This document shows, one piece after another, positions 1 to 8,669 of a stretch of 58,977 nucleotides of DNA. The position numbers and the translations under genes are program-made. Within the stretch, counting starts at the first letter, position 1. Every line of letters begins with the position of its first letter. Source of the stretch: Sphingomonas sp. (lineage in GTDB: Bacteria > Pseudomonadota > Alphaproteobacteria > Sphingomonadales > Sphingomonadaceae); assembly GCF_025362505.1 (NCBI RefSeq), contig NZ_JANYGG010000071.1, positions 1 through 58,977 of the forward strand. Reading direction: 5' to 3'. The notes beneath the pieces are model-generated. The model ran no database searches and had not been told where the DNA came from. It worked only from the letters and a program-made list of their open reading frames with translations.

Positions 1-6
1 GACGAC

Positions 7-552
7 TTAGATCGTCGCGTTGGCAACCGCCGTGCGGCGCTCGTCGGCCTTGCGCAGCACGTCGTACGAAGCCTGAATTTGCTGGAAGCGAGTGGCGGCT
101 TCGTCGTCGTTCTTGTTGACGTCGGGATGATTTTCCTTGGCCAAGCGGCGATAGGCGGCCTTGACCGCCGTTGCATCGACATCGGGCGGGAGATCGAGAA
201 CATCCAGTGCGCGCATCTCGTCGCGGCTCCGCGAACCGTCACCGGGGCCGGCCCACTGATAATGTGCCGAGCTGCGATAGGACGGGCCCTCTTCCGCCTC
301 GGCGGCTTGCCGCGCGGCCTCTTCCTCGCTGAGCCCGGCGAAATAGTTCCAGTTCTTGTTATATTCGGCGGCGTGGGACTCGCAGAAATACCAGCGGTCG
401 GGCCGGTTGGGGGCTTTGGGCGCGGGACGGTCGCCGGCTTCGTTGCAGCCCTGGCGGTCGCACAGCCGGATTCGAACCGCAGCGGTGCTTTTTGCGCCGT
501 AGCTGCTCCAGCGGGGGAAGCCCCAATTATCGGATCGTGTCGCCTTGGCCAT
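7..552 (-). CDS. J-domain (DnaJ-like) protein
   Basis: The 181-residue protein carries a C-terminal J-domain (about residues 115-175) with the HPD tripeptide at 142-144, the residues that stimulate the Hsp70 (DnaK) ATPase. There is no Gly/Phe region and no zinc-finger repeat set, so it is a specialised co-chaperone and not DnaJ itself. The N-terminal part has C31, C36, C57 and H60 in CxxxxC and CxxH spacing, which could bind a metal; this is inference. The ATG at 552 begins the MAKATRSDNWG sequence; the reading frame stays open upstream but enters the RNase P RNA, so the longer form is not credible. The client is unknown. Confidence 0.85.
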   Translation of the reverse strand: MAKATRSDNWGFPRWSSYGAKSTAAVRIRLCDRQGCNEAGDRPAPKAPNRPDRWYFCESHAAEYNKNWNYFAGLSEEEAARQAAEAEEGPSYRSSAHYQWAGPGDGSRSRDEMRALDVLDLPPDVDATAVKAAYRRLAKENHPDVNKNDDEAATRFQQIQASYDVLRKADERRTAVANATI

Positions 553-605
553 ATCTATCCAACCTAGTGAGCCCGGCGAAGCTCCGCCAGTGAACATGAT
601 AATTT

Positions 606-980
606 GCCAGGCGGCCTGTAAGCCGGGTTCTGTCCATTCCCGCCTGCGCGCGAACTGGGCGACCATTCCTCTAGGCGACGGATTGCCCCGCCGCTCAAGC
701 GACCAACCCGGGTGACGAGCCGGAACCGGCTCATGTGCCACCCCTATTCGGTCTTGCACCCGGTGGGGTTTGCCGTGCCGGCCGCGTTGCCGAAGCCGCG
801 GTGCGCTCTTGCCGCACCGTTTCGACCTTACCAGCCCGAAGACCGGCGGTATGTTTTCTGTGGCACTTTCCCTGAACCTTCCGGAGAAGATCCGCCGGGC
901 GTTACCCGGCACCGTTGTTCCGTGGAGCCCGGACTTTCCTCGCCTCCCGTGAGGGAGCCGCGGTCGCCCGGCCGCCTGGC
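606..980 (-). ncRNA. rnpB: RNase P RNA (bacterial class A)
   Basis: This is the catalytic RNA that matures the 5' ends of tRNAs. The minus strand shows the universally conserved GAGGAAAGTCCGGGCTCC box (about 941-923) and the 3' ACAGAACCCGGCTTAC segment (about 627-611). The two ends pair as a perfect 11-bp P1 helix: GCCAGGCGGCC at 980-970 with GGCCGCCTGGC at 616-606. At about 375 nt it is a normal size for an alphaproteobacterial A-type RNA. It begins 14 nt after the amidase stop codon on the same strand, so its promoter probably lies inside the amidase gene or it is processed from a longer transcript. Confidence 0.95.
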
Positions 981-994
981 ACGGCAGATATGCG

Positions 995-1675
995 CTACTG
1001 CGGCCTTGGCAGCAAGAGCGAGAGCAATTTCGCCCGGCATTCGCCGTCGATGATGCCGTCGATCTGGTCGGAGCGGAAGCGGCGCTGGAAGGCAATCACC
1101 GCCTTCTTCTGCTCGGTGACGTCATAGCCGAACCGCTCAAGCGCGAGGATGAAGCCGGCGTCGGTCCAGAACGGGTCCATCAAGTTGCGCGTCGGGCTCG
1201 GCAAGGCGAGGCGGCGGCGGGCGAGCGCTTCCCACGGGAACAACTCGCCGGGGTCGGTCTTGCGTGCCGGGGCGATGTCCGAATGGCCGACGACATTGCC
1301 GCGGCCAACGCCATGACGGTCCTTGATCGCCGAGAGCAAAGGGATCAGCGCGGCGACCTGCTCGTCCGGAAAGGGGCGATAACCGAATTCATGGCCAGGG
1401 TTGACGATCTCGATCCCCACGCTGGCCGAGTTGACGTCGGTGACCCCGCGCCATGAGCTCGCCCCGGCGTGCCACGCGCGCTTTTCCTCAGCTACCATGC
1501 GGATGACCTGGCCGTCCTCGGCGATAAGGTAGTGGCAGGAGACCTTGGCTTCGGGCGAGGTCAGGCGCTGGATCGCGGAGGCGGCGTCGGGCATGCCGGT
1601 GTAGTGCAGAACGATCATCGACACCGGCAGCGAACGCTCGTCGAAATTCGGCGAAGGCGTGTCGATCATCTCCAT
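995..1675 (-). CDS. N-acetylmuramoyl-L-alanine amidase, AmpD-like, with peptidoglycan-binding domain
   Basis: The predicted 226-residue enzyme has an Amidase_2 fold: the LHYTG histidine near the N terminus and the VGHSDIAPARKTDPG segment provide the zinc ligands, and a PG_binding_1-like domain with repeated Phe/Gly/Asp positions follows (about residues 165-226). The family cleaves the MurNAc-L-Ala bond of muropeptides. No signal peptide is visible, which fits the cytoplasmic 1,6-anhydro-muropeptide recycling role of AmpD. ATG 1675 is the first ATG before the domain; the longer frame overlaps cheR. It lies 32 nt behind cheR on the same strand, possibly the last protein gene of the che transcript. 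Confidence 0.85.
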   Translation of the reverse strand: MEMIDTPSPNFDERSLPVSMIVLHYTGMPDAASAIQRLTSPEAKVSCHYLIAEDGQVIRMVAEEKRAWHAGASSWRGVTDVNSASVGIEIVNPGHEFGYRPFPDEQVAALIPLLSAIKDRHGVGRGNVVGHSDIAPARKTDPGELFPWEALARRRLALPSPTRNLMDPFWTDAGFILALERFGYDVTEQKKAVIAFQRRFRSDQIDGIIDGECRAKLLSLLLPRPQ

Positions 1676-1707
1676 CCGCTTGGCTTGGCGCTCGGTCGCG
1701 CCGCCGG

Positions 1708-2577
1708 TCAACCCCCGCTGGTGGCAGTCCGCAGCGCCGGCAACACTGGCGGGACGGCGACGCTGGCGAGCTTGTAGAGCCCGCGCCGCTCGGTATCGGC
1801 GGTCAGGCGCTCGGTCTGGCCGATGACGGTCTCGCCGGCGCCGAGCATGAGCCAAGCGTCGGGCGCCATCGCCGACGACAGCCGGTCAAACGCCAACGCG
1901 CGTTTCTCGGCACACAGGTAGAGCAGGACGTTGCGGCACAGGATGATGTCGAACTGGCCCGGCACCGGCGGGGTGTCGAGGACGTTGTGGACCTGGAAGC
2001 GGACCTGTCGACGGAGCGCGGCGGCGGTGCGCCAGCCATCGTCGCATTCCTCGAACCAGCGCAGCATTTCCTGCACGCCGAGGCCGCGCTGCACTTCGAA
2101 CTGGGTATAGACACCTCGGCGGGCACGCTCGATCACCGAAGTCGAAACGTCGGTGGCGAGGATGTCGATCGTCCAGCCACGCCATTTTTCGGGATCGTTG
2201 GCGAACAACATCGCCAGCGAATAGGCTTCCTGACCGGTCGAGCAGCCCGCCGACCAGATGCGGATGCGGCGGCTTGCCTTGCGGTGCTCGGCGAGCATCG
2301 GCAGCGCCTCGTTGGCAAGAAGCTCGAACGGGTTTCGGTCGCGAAAGAAATAGGTTTCGTTGTTGAGCAGCGCTTCAACCACCGCCGCTGTCAGCGCGGG
2401 ATCGCGGCCCATGACGAGCGTCGTGATGAGTTCGTCGAGCGTGGCGATGCGGCGTTCGCGCAGAATGGAGGAAAGCGCGGTTTCAATGCGCCAGCGGCGG
2501 CTGCGGGTAAGTTGCTGGCCGGTACGGGCTTCGAGGAGTCCAGCGAGGATGCGGCTGGAACTATCACTGACCTCCAC
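1708..2577 (-). CDS. cheR: Chemotaxis protein methyltransferase CheR
   Basis: CheR uses S-adenosylmethionine to methylate glutamates of chemoreceptors during adaptation. The 289-residue protein has the N-terminal helical CheR_N domain and the Rossmann methyltransferase domain with the SAM motif IWSAGCSTGQEAYSL, followed by DIILCRNVLLYL. The start is taken as GTG 2577, which lies 2 nt beyond the cheB stop codon and implies translational coupling; a TTG six codons upstream is the alternative. The length is typical for the family. It is the last che gene of the operon, with CheB its antagonist just upstream. Confidence 0.93.
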   Translation of the reverse strand: MEVSDSSSRILAGLLEARTGQQLTRSRRWRIETALSSILRERRIATLDELITTLVMGRDPALTAAVVEALLNNETYFFRDRNPFELLANEALPMLAEHRKASRRIRIWSAGCSTGQEAYSLAMLFANDPEKWRGWTIDILATDVSTSVIERARRGVYTQFEVQRGLGVQEMLRWFEECDDGWRTAAALRRQVRFQVHNVLDTPPVPGQFDIILCRNVLLYLCAEKRALAFDRLSSAMAPDAWLMLGAGETVIGQTERLTADTERRGLYKLASVAVPPVLPALRTATSGG

Positions 2578-2579
2578 GC

Positions 2580-3698
2580 CTATTTCTCGCTGCAACGCGA
2601 GGACACCCGGCGGGCGAGCTTGTCCGGCGGCAGGATGGCGGCAGCAAGGCCGGCATCGGCAATCGCGCGCGGCATCCCCCACACCGCCGAGCTGGCCTCG
2701 TCCTGCGCAAGCACCGCGCCACCGCAGGCGACCAGCTTGGCCGCGCCCTCGACCCCGTCCCGGCCCATTCCGGTGAGGACGACGCCGAGCCCCTTGCGCC
2801 CGAGCAAAGCACCGACCGAGGCGAGCATCGGGTCGACCGATGGCAGGCATCCGCTCGAAACCGCATGTCTCACCAGCTTGACGACAAGCCCGTCGAAGCC
2901 TGCAGCGATCGTCAGGTGCGCGTCGCCGGGCGCGATGAACAATGTGTCGGGGACGAGGGCCATGCCATCCTCGGCAACGACCGCGGGACGATTGGCGGCG
3001 ACGCCGAGCTGGCGAGCGAAGACCGTCATGAACGCGGCGGGCAAATGCTGGGTGACGAGGATCGGCACGCGGATGCGGGGCGGCAGGGCGGCGAAGAAAT
3101 TGCCGAGCGCGTGGATCCCGCCAGTGGACGCACCGAGCGCGAGCAGCTCGATCGGCTCGGATGCCATCGCGCGCAACGCCGGACCGGACGCCTGCGAGCG
3201 GGCGATCAGCGCCGCCGTTTCGCGGGACGGCCTATCGGCCCGGCCGAGCGCCCTCAGCCGAGCAACGAGAATCTCGGAAAAGCGTCCGTTGAACCGGCCG
3301 GTGCCGGGCTTGGGCAGCGTGTCGGCGGCCCCGAGCGCGAGCGCCGCGACGGTCTCTTCGGCACCCTCCTCGGCGAAGGAAGACACGATCATGATCTGCG
3401 CGCCACGCGCCGCTTCGATGATGCGGGGAATGGATTTCAGCCCGCCGGCGCCGGGCATCTCGAGATCGAGCAGGACGATGTCGACCACGACATGGGCAAG
3501 CGCTTCGATCGCCGATTCGGCGCTGCCCGCGACGGCAGCGATTTCGAACTCGCCATCTGCTTCGATCATACGCGACAGGACCGCTCGCGCGACCATCGAA
3601 TCATCGACGATCATCAGGCGGATAGGTCGCGACACAAGGGAGGAACGGCCTCCTGCGGGCGAAGAGGCAAACGCCTGCTTCACGGAATCAGGCGACAC
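2580..3698 (-). CDS. cheB: Protein-glutamate methylesterase/deamidase CheB
   Basis: CheB demethylates and deamidates chemoreceptors when phosphorylated by CheA. The 372-residue protein has an N-terminal receiver domain (acidic pair in MIVDDS, phosphoacceptor in VLLDLEMP) and a C-terminal esterase domain with the Ser-His-Asp triad visible as GASTGG, TQHLP and GMGRDG. The ATG at 3698 overlaps the end of cheY by 11 bp, consistent with coupling. The protein ends without the C-terminal pentapeptide-tether features of some CheB proteins. Domain order and length are normal. Confidence 0.95.
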   Translation of the reverse strand: MSPDSVKQAFASSPAGGRSSLVSRPIRLMIVDDSMVARAVLSRMIEADGEFEIAAVAGSAESAIEALAHVVVDIVLLDLEMPGAGGLKSIPRIIEAARGAQIMIVSSFAEEGAEETVAALALGAADTLPKPGTGRFNGRFSEILVARLRALGRADRPSRETAALIARSQASGPALRAMASEPIELLALGASTGGIHALGNFFAALPPRIRVPILVTQHLPAAFMTVFARQLGVAANRPAVVAEDGMALVPDTLFIAPGDAHLTIAAGFDGLVVKLVRHAVSSGCLPSVDPMLASVGALLGRKGLGVVLTGMGRDGVEGAAKLVACGGAVLAQDEASSAVWGMPRAIADAGLAAAILPPDKLARRVSSRCSEK

Positions 3699-4059
3699 CG
3701 ACGAGCTGGAGCTTGATGTGGAGAGTTTCGCGGTCGAACGGCTTCATGACATATTCGTCGGCGCCCGCCTCGAGCGCGGCGCGGATGTGCGCCATGTCGT
3801 TCTCGGTGGTGCAGAAGACGACCTTGGGCTGGTCACCATGTCCGCGCTGTCGGAGCAGCTTGAGAAAATCCATCCCGCTCATGACCGGCATGTTCCAGTC
3901 GAGCAGGACAACGTCAGGCATCGACTCCTCACAGCGGGTGAGCGCCTCACGGCCGTCGCCGGCCTCCTCAACGACGAAATCGAGCGTTTCAAGGATGTGT
4001 CGGGCGACCTTGCGGATCACCTTCGAGTCATCGACGATCAAACAGGTCTTCATGGACAC
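3688..4059 (-). CDS. cheY: Chemotaxis response regulator CheY
   Basis: This 123-residue single receiver domain carries phosphorylation signals from CheA to the flagellar motor switch. The D10-D11 acidic pair, phosphoacceptor D54 (VVLLDWNMPVMSG), the TT switch position and the KPF lysine near residue 106 are all present. It sits between cheW and cheB in the che operon; the gap to cheW is 51 nt. A Caulobacter-type function in motor control is assumed from operon position; the sequence alone does not separate it from a phosphate-sink CheY. Confidence 0.93.
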   Translation of the reverse strand: MSMKTCLIVDDSKVIRKVARHILETLDFVVEEAGDGREALTRCEESMPDVVLLDWNMPVMSGMDFLKLLRQRGHGDQPKVVFCTTENDMAHIRAALEAGADEYVMKPFDRETLHIKLQLVGVA

Positions 4060-4110
4060 TCTTTCCTGATCCGGTCGGTCAGTGTTTAAACGGCAAGGGT
4101 AACGAAGAAC

Positions 4111-4575
4111 TTAAGCCGCCGCGCTGAATGGAGTTGTGATCGCGGCGCGATGATCGGGCCCGCCGACGATCGCGGCGACGTCGACCAGCAGCAACAGGCC
4201 GACCTCGGTCTCGACCATGCCGAGCGCGACCCGCTCCCAGCCTGGTCCCATCGCGGCGCGGACCGGCGACGGCGTGCCGTGCGCCTCGATGACGTCCTCG
4301 ACGCGATCAACGAGCAAGGCATAATGATGACCGTCGAGCTCGGCGACGACAGCTTCCTGGGCACCCGGATTGCGTTCGGTCGAGCCAAGGTCGAGCGAGC
4401 ACCGGCAATCGATCACCGTCAGCACCCGGCTGCGCAACGCCGATAGGCCGGCGATATGAGCAGCGGCGCGTGGCACCGGGATCAGCGTGTCGAGTTCGAC
4501 GACGCCTTCGATCGTCGAGGCCGACAGGGCGACGCGGCTTCCGGCGATGCTGACGATGAGGAGAAGTTCGTTCAT
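4111..4575 (-). CDS. cheW: Chemotaxis coupling protein CheW
   Basis: CheW links CheA to chemoreceptor arrays. The 154-residue protein is a single CheW domain: it opens with LLIVSIAGSRVALSAS, has the central RVLTVIDCRCSLDL segment and ends with VGLLLLVDVAAIV. Its ATG overlaps the cheA stop codon by 4 bp (ATGA), which implies translational coupling. It is shorter and more diverged than E. coli CheW, but position and fold signature agree. No chemoreceptor gene is present in this window. Confidence 0.9.
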   Translation of the reverse strand: MNELLLIVSIAGSRVALSASTIEGVVELDTLIPVPRAAAHIAGLSALRSRVLTVIDCRCSLDLGSTERNPGAQEAVVAELDGHHYALLVDRVEDVIEAHGTPSPVRAAMGPGWERVALGMVETEVGLLLLVDVAAIVGGPDHRAAITTPFSAAA

Positions 4576-6893
4576 TTCACGCGCCCTGCCCCGGCTGTCT
4601 TCAGTGCTCGCATCAGGCCCTCGCGGTCGTAGCGGTAGATGCTGTCGGTCGGCTCAGCCGCTTCGAGCTCGCTGCGCAACCAGATGGTACGGCTGGTGTC
4701 GGTCGCGGCGGCACGGCCCTCGAAGGAGATGGTGAGATCGGCGACGACGTCGGCCTTTTCGTCGACCACGGTGTAGCCGGCGGCCTCGACGATCGGACGA
4801 AGGAAGTTCTGGATCCACGGATCGTCGGCGGCGAGACGGCACACGGCGGGCGCGGTGGGGCGGCTCGCGGGAACGTGGTGGGTGAACAGCCAGTGCGCGT
4901 CGAGCAGTTCGGCGGGTTCGCCGCCGATCAGCGCGACGCCGCTCACCGCACCGGGAGTCGCGGCGGGGATGATGTCGACGACCAGCCCGGTCAGGTCGAT
5001 AACCTCGGCCACGGCATAGCCAACCTCGTTCTGACCGTCGTTGAGGCGGAGCACACGAATATTGCCCTCGAGCTTCGTGCCAGATGGAACTCCAGCGAGC
5101 GGGAGGATGTGTTCGCCGAGCTGAACGCGGAGCTGGCCGGCGGCGAAGCGGATCGCGTCGGCGGGTACGTCCTCGATCCGATCGACAAGCCCGAGGCCGA
5201 GAGCCCGGCGCGACCCATCGAGCGCACGGAACAGGAGAACGGGAAGTTCGCGCACTTCAGCTTGCGGAGCCGATTCGGCCACTCGCGTAGCCCGGTCCTG
5301 GGCTTCAAGGCGGATCCCACCCTGCTCGGCAAGCCCGGCAGGGTCAATCAGCAAGATCGGGCTGCCATCGTCCGCCAGGGTCGTCCCGGCGTAGAGGCCG
5401 GTTGCCATGACCGCGGGCGCGGCGGGTTTGACGACCAGTTCCTCATGATCGTGGATATGGTCGACGGCGAGCGCGTAGACGTCGCCGCCGGCGGGGCGAA
5501 TGACGACGAGGGTTCGCTGTTCGTCGGGGACATTGCTGGTCAGGCCGAGAACTTCGGCGAGGGCGATTTCGGGCACGCGGCGACCGCGAATGGTCGCAAC
5601 CCCCGCTTCGCCGAGCCGGTCGAGCGTGACCGAACTGCCGTTGGCGCGGACAATTTCCTCGATCGCGCTGCGCGGGATCGCGAAATGCTGGGCGCCGATC
5701 GATACGGTCAGCGCGGGAATAATCGTCAACGTCAGCGGCACCCGCAGTGTCATACGAGTGCCTTGGCCAAGCGTACTGTCGAGCTCGACGGTGCCGCCGA
5801 TGCGTTCGATGTTGGAGCGGACCACGTCCATGCCGACACCGCGACCGGAAATCGACGTTACTTCGGTGGCAGTCGACAGGCCGGCCTCGAAGATCAGCGC
5901 AAGCTGGTCTCGCGGCGACATGGCGTCAGCGTCGGTCTTGGTCAGGGCGCCATCCCCGATCGCCTTCGCGACGAGCCGCGCACAGTCGATCCCGCGCCCG
6001 TCATCGACGATGTCGATCAGGATCTGGTTGCCCGACTGGCGCGCCGACACCGAAAGCAGCCCGATCTCGCGCTTGCCGTCCTTGAGCCGTTGCGCTGGCA
6101 ATTCGATGCCATGATCGACGGCGTTGCGAATGATGTGCGTAAGCGGATCGCGGATCATCTCGATCATTTCGCGATCGAGCTCGACGTCGCCGCCGCTGAT
6201 GTCGATCAGCACCTGCTTGCCAAGTTCTGCGGACAGGTCGCGAACCATGCGGGGGAGCGCGACGAACAGGTTTTCGACGCGCTGCATCCGGGTCCGCGTG
6301 ATCGCCTCGCGCATTTCGGCGATAATGCCCGACAAGCGTTCGAATGCGCCGTCGACCGTCACGTCACCAGACGATTCGCGCAGGCGACGGGCGAGTTCGT
6401 TGCGGGCGAGGACCATGTCCGACACACCGCTCATCACCCGGTCGAGCAGTTCGACCGAGAGGCGAATGGTCCGCGGGGCGATGGACGTCTTGATGTCGCC
6501 GGTCAGCGGTACCGCCGGCGCGGTGGCGCCCGGCGCGAGTGCGGCGATCAGCGCCCGATCCTCGCCCGGGGGCAGCGCTTCGCCCGCTTCGATGATCGTG
6601 ATCATGTCGCCGATGCGATCGATAATCGCGAGAACCGCGCTGACCAGCGCGCCATCGGGGGCACGGTGACCGGCGCGGACGTCGGCCAGCGCATCCTCGG
6701 CGGCGTGGCTCAGCGCCTCGAGCCGCGGGAAATCGAAGAAACCGCAATTGCCTTTGACGGTGTGGACGAAGCGGAAGATCGAATCGAGCCGAGCGCGGTC
6801 GTCGGGCCGGACTTCCCAGGCAACGATTTCGCCGCCAAGCGCCTCGAGCATTTCGCGGCATTCCGCGGTGAAATCAGTAATGAGATCGTCCAT
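4572..6893 (-). CDS. cheA: Chemotaxis histidine kinase CheA
   Basis: CheA autophosphorylates and passes phosphate to CheY and CheB. In the 773-residue protein the order is HPt (H44 in HTVKGN), a short linker, P3 dimerisation helices (about 140-205), the HATPase domain (N box HIIRNAVDHG, G1 DDGRGI, G2 GRGVGMDVV), a first CheW-like P5 domain (about 400-530), a second CheW-like domain (about 555-690) and a C-terminal tail of about 80 residues. There is no room for a P2 domain between HPt and P3. The tail starts AADDPWIQNFLRPIVEAAGY, like a receiver beta1-alpha1, but has no clear phosphoacceptor or KP motif. It is first in the operon; a CtrA-like site lies about 50 nt upstream. Confidence 0.95.
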   Translation of the reverse strand: MDDLITDFTAECREMLEALGGEIVAWEVRPDDRARLDSIFRFVHTVKGNCGFFDFPRLEALSHAAEDALADVRAGHRAPDGALVSAVLAIIDRIGDMITIIEAGEALPPGEDRALIAALAPGATAPAVPLTGDIKTSIAPRTIRLSVELLDRVMSGVSDMVLARNELARRLRESSGDVTVDGAFERLSGIIAEMREAITRTRMQRVENLFVALPRMVRDLSAELGKQVLIDISGGDVELDREMIEMIRDPLTHIIRNAVDHGIELPAQRLKDGKREIGLLSVSARQSGNQILIDIVDDGRGIDCARLVAKAIGDGALTKTDADAMSPRDQLALIFEAGLSTATEVTSISGRGVGMDVVRSNIERIGGTVELDSTLGQGTRMTLRVPLTLTIIPALTVSIGAQHFAIPRSAIEEIVRANGSSVTLDRLGEAGVATIRGRRVPEIALAEVLGLTSNVPDEQRTLVVIRPAGGDVYALAVDHIHDHEELVVKPAAPAVMATGLYAGTTLADDGSPILLIDPAGLAEQGGIRLEAQDRATRVAESAPQAEVRELPVLLFRALDGSRRALGLGLVDRIEDVPADAIRFAAGQLRVQLGEHILPLAGVPSGTKLEGNIRVLRLNDGQNEVGYAVAEVIDLTGLVVDIIPAATPGAVSGVALIGGEPAELLDAHWLFTHHVPASRPTAPAVCRLAADDPWIQNFLRPIVEAAGYTVVDEKADVVADLTISFEGRAAATDTSRTIWLRSELEAAEPTDSIYRYDREGLMRALKTAGAGRVK

Positions 6894-6942
6894 CGGCCGC
6901 GCTGCCCACCTGTTCTTCCGACAGGCTTATGGAGCGCAGTTG

Positions 6943-6957
6943 TTAATGCCGCGTTAG
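6943..6957 (-). promoter_or_regulatory. Putative CtrA-binding site in the che operon promoter
   Basis: Read toward cheA the site is CTAA-CGCGGCA-TTAAC, seven of eight matches to the TTAA-N7-TTAA consensus bound by phosphorylated CtrA. It lies in the 71-nt gap between chpT and cheA, 49 nt before the cheA ATG. The match is seen in the sequence; use by CtrA is inference, supported by CckA and ChpT genes in the same window. Confidence 0.55.
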
Positions 6958-6964
6958 CCGTGCC

Positions 6965-7603
6965 TCAGTGGGCGTTCGGCAGCGTCGCACCGATCAGCAG
7001 GACGGGATCTGCCGGGTCGCTGATGCGGATCGTCCCGCCAGCGTCGGCGGCGAGCCGATGGGCGAGCCACGCACCGGCTGCGCGCGGCTCGATCTGGTCG
7101 CTCGCGCCGGGACCGAGCGCCGCGCGCAGCGACGGGTCGAGCAGGATCCGTGGCCCTTCGGCGCGAATCACGATCTCGAGCTGGCTGGCACCCTGTTCGG
7201 CGCCGATGTCGAGCGTTCCGCCGCGAACCAGCGCGTCGCCGGCGAGCATGGCGAGGTTGAGAAGCAACTTGACCGCGCTCTTGGGGAGGCGGTCGTCGGC
7301 GACCATCCAGCCCAGTTCGATGCGTTTTTCGGCGCCGTAAAGGCCCTCGATCGCGTTCCTTGCCTCGCGCGTGTCGATCGCCTCGCCGAAGCCGCCCGCC
7401 GCGCCGAACGCCAGGCGAAAGAATTTCAACTTATTGGCGCTTGCCCGGGCGCTTTCGGCGAGCAGTTCCATGCAGCGTTCGCGCATCTCGGGGTCGGTCT
7501 CGTCGGCGAGTAGCTCGACGCCATTGTTGAGCGCGCCGACCGGCGACAGCAGGTCGTGGCACAGGCGGGAGCAGAGCAGGCTGGCGAGTTCGACGGCGTC
7601 CAT
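6965..7603 (-). CDS. chpT: Histidine phosphotransferase ChpT
   Basis: ChpT relays phosphate from CckA to CtrA and CpdR in the alphaproteobacterial cell-cycle circuit. The 212-residue protein has the phosphorylatable histidine H16 in the characteristic context LCSRLCHDLLSPVGALNNG, followed by a degenerate HATPase-like domain without nucleotide-binding boxes, as is known for ChpT. It stands directly upstream of the che operon on the same strand, and its partner cckA is about 10 kb away (17658-20033). The ATG at 7603 is the only sensible start. Confidence 0.9.
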   Translation of the reverse strand: MDAVELASLLCSRLCHDLLSPVGALNNGVELLADETDPEMRERCMELLAESARASANKLKFFRLAFGAAGGFGEAIDTREARNAIEGLYGAEKRIELGWMVADDRLPKSAVKLLLNLAMLAGDALVRGGTLDIGAEQGASQLEIVIRAEGPRILLDPSLRAALGPGASDQIEPRAAGAWLAHRLAADAGGTIRISDPADPVLLIGATLPNAH

Positions 7604-7702
7604 TGGCGCTGCAATGCTTTACGCAAGGCGGAGGCGCAACCCATGAGTGGCGTAATCCGTGAGTATTGAAACCGGCTGGCGCCCGTCCCAAGTTAGCGGT
7701 CC

Positions 7703-8656
7703 ATGGCCGGGGGGCATCATAACGTCGCAATTGCGCTCGACGCCGGACACCAGGGGTGGCGGCTCGACCGCGCTTTGGCCGAAGCGGTGCCGACGATGTC
7801 GCGCGAGCGGCTGAAGGTGTTGGTCAAGAGCGGTGCGCTGTCGGGGGATGCGGGGCTGGTGCGCGACCCCGCGATCAAGGTGAAGGGCGACGAGCGCTTC
7901 ACGCTGACTGTCCCCGATCCGACGCCGGCGCATAATCAGGCGCAGGATATCCCGCTGCGGATCGTGTTCGAAGACGAACATCTGCTCGTGGTCGACAAGC
8001 CCGCCGGGCTGGTCGTTCACCCTGCGGCGGGAAATTTCGACGGGACTTTGGTCAACGCGCTGCTCCACCATTGCGGCGCGAGCCTGTCGGGGATCGGCGG
8101 GGTCGCCCGACCGGGCATCGTCCACCGCATCGACAAGGATACATCGGGGTTGCTGGTGGTCGCCAAGACCGACGTCGCCCATGAAGGCCTGGCGCGCCAG
8201 TTCGCCGACCATTCGATCGAGCGGCGCTATCTGGCGATCGTCAACGGATTGCCGAAGATGGAGGAAGGGACGATCGACGCGCCCCTCGCCCGCTCCTCCA
8301 TCAACCGCAAGAAGATCGCGATCGTGGAGGCGGGGCGCGGCAAGCGGGCGGTGACCCATTGGCGGCGGCTGACCCCGTTGCGCGATGCGGCGCTGGTCGA
8401 ATGCCGGCTCGAGACCGGACGGACACACCAGATCCGCGTGCACATGGCGTCAATTTCTCACCCGTTGCTCGGCGACCCGGTTTACGGCGGCAACGCTCGG
8501 ACGCATCGTGCGTTGTTGCGGGAACTCGGCTTCGAACGGCAGGCGCTTCATGCAGCGAGAATCGGGTTCGTTCACCCCGTGACGAAAGCCCGTCTGTCGT
8601 TCGACAGCGTCCTTCCGTCGGATATGCAGCATCTGTTCAGCGCGCTTGGCGTATAA
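7703..8656 (+). CDS. RluA-family 23S rRNA pseudouridine synthase (RluD-like)
   Basis: The 317-residue enzyme isomerises uridines to pseudouridine in 23S rRNA. An S4-like RNA-binding segment (about residues 18-70) precedes the catalytic domain, which has the RluA motif HRIDKDTSGLLVVAKT with the catalytic aspartate, then the ERRYLAIVNG and RTHQIRVHMA segments. Length and order match RluD/RluC; the exact target uridines cannot be fixed from sequence, although the S4 domain with this length favours RluD. It is divergent from chpT and 47 nt upstream of rpoH, with which it may be partly cotranscribed. Confidence 0.88.
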   Translation: MAGGHHNVAIALDAGHQGWRLDRALAEAVPTMSRERLKVLVKSGALSGDAGLVRDPAIKVKGDERFTLTVPDPTPAHNQAQDIPLRIVFEDEHLLVVDKPAGLVVHPAAGNFDGTLVNALLHHCGASLSGIGGVARPGIVHRIDKDTSGLLVVAKTDVAHEGLARQFADHSIERRYLAIVNGLPKMEEGTIDAPLARSSINRKKIAIVEAGRGKRAVTHWRRLTPLRDAALVECRLETGRTHQIRVHMASISHPLLGDPVYGGNARTHRALLRELGFERQALHAARIGFVHPVTKARLSFDSVLPSDMQHLFSALGV

Positions 8657-8669
8657 GTTACTATAAGAT

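Noticed and set aside
1987-4089. 700-codon plus-strand open frame opposite cheR, cheB and cheY
   Set aside because: It is antisense to three clear che genes, and its translation is Arg/Ala/Ser-rich without any recognisable domain, as expected for high-GC shadow frames.
4875-7340. 821-codon plus-strand open frame opposite cheA and chpT
   Set aside because: Low-complexity Asp/Gly/Arg/Val composition, antisense to a full-length CheA with all motifs; a codon-bias artefact.
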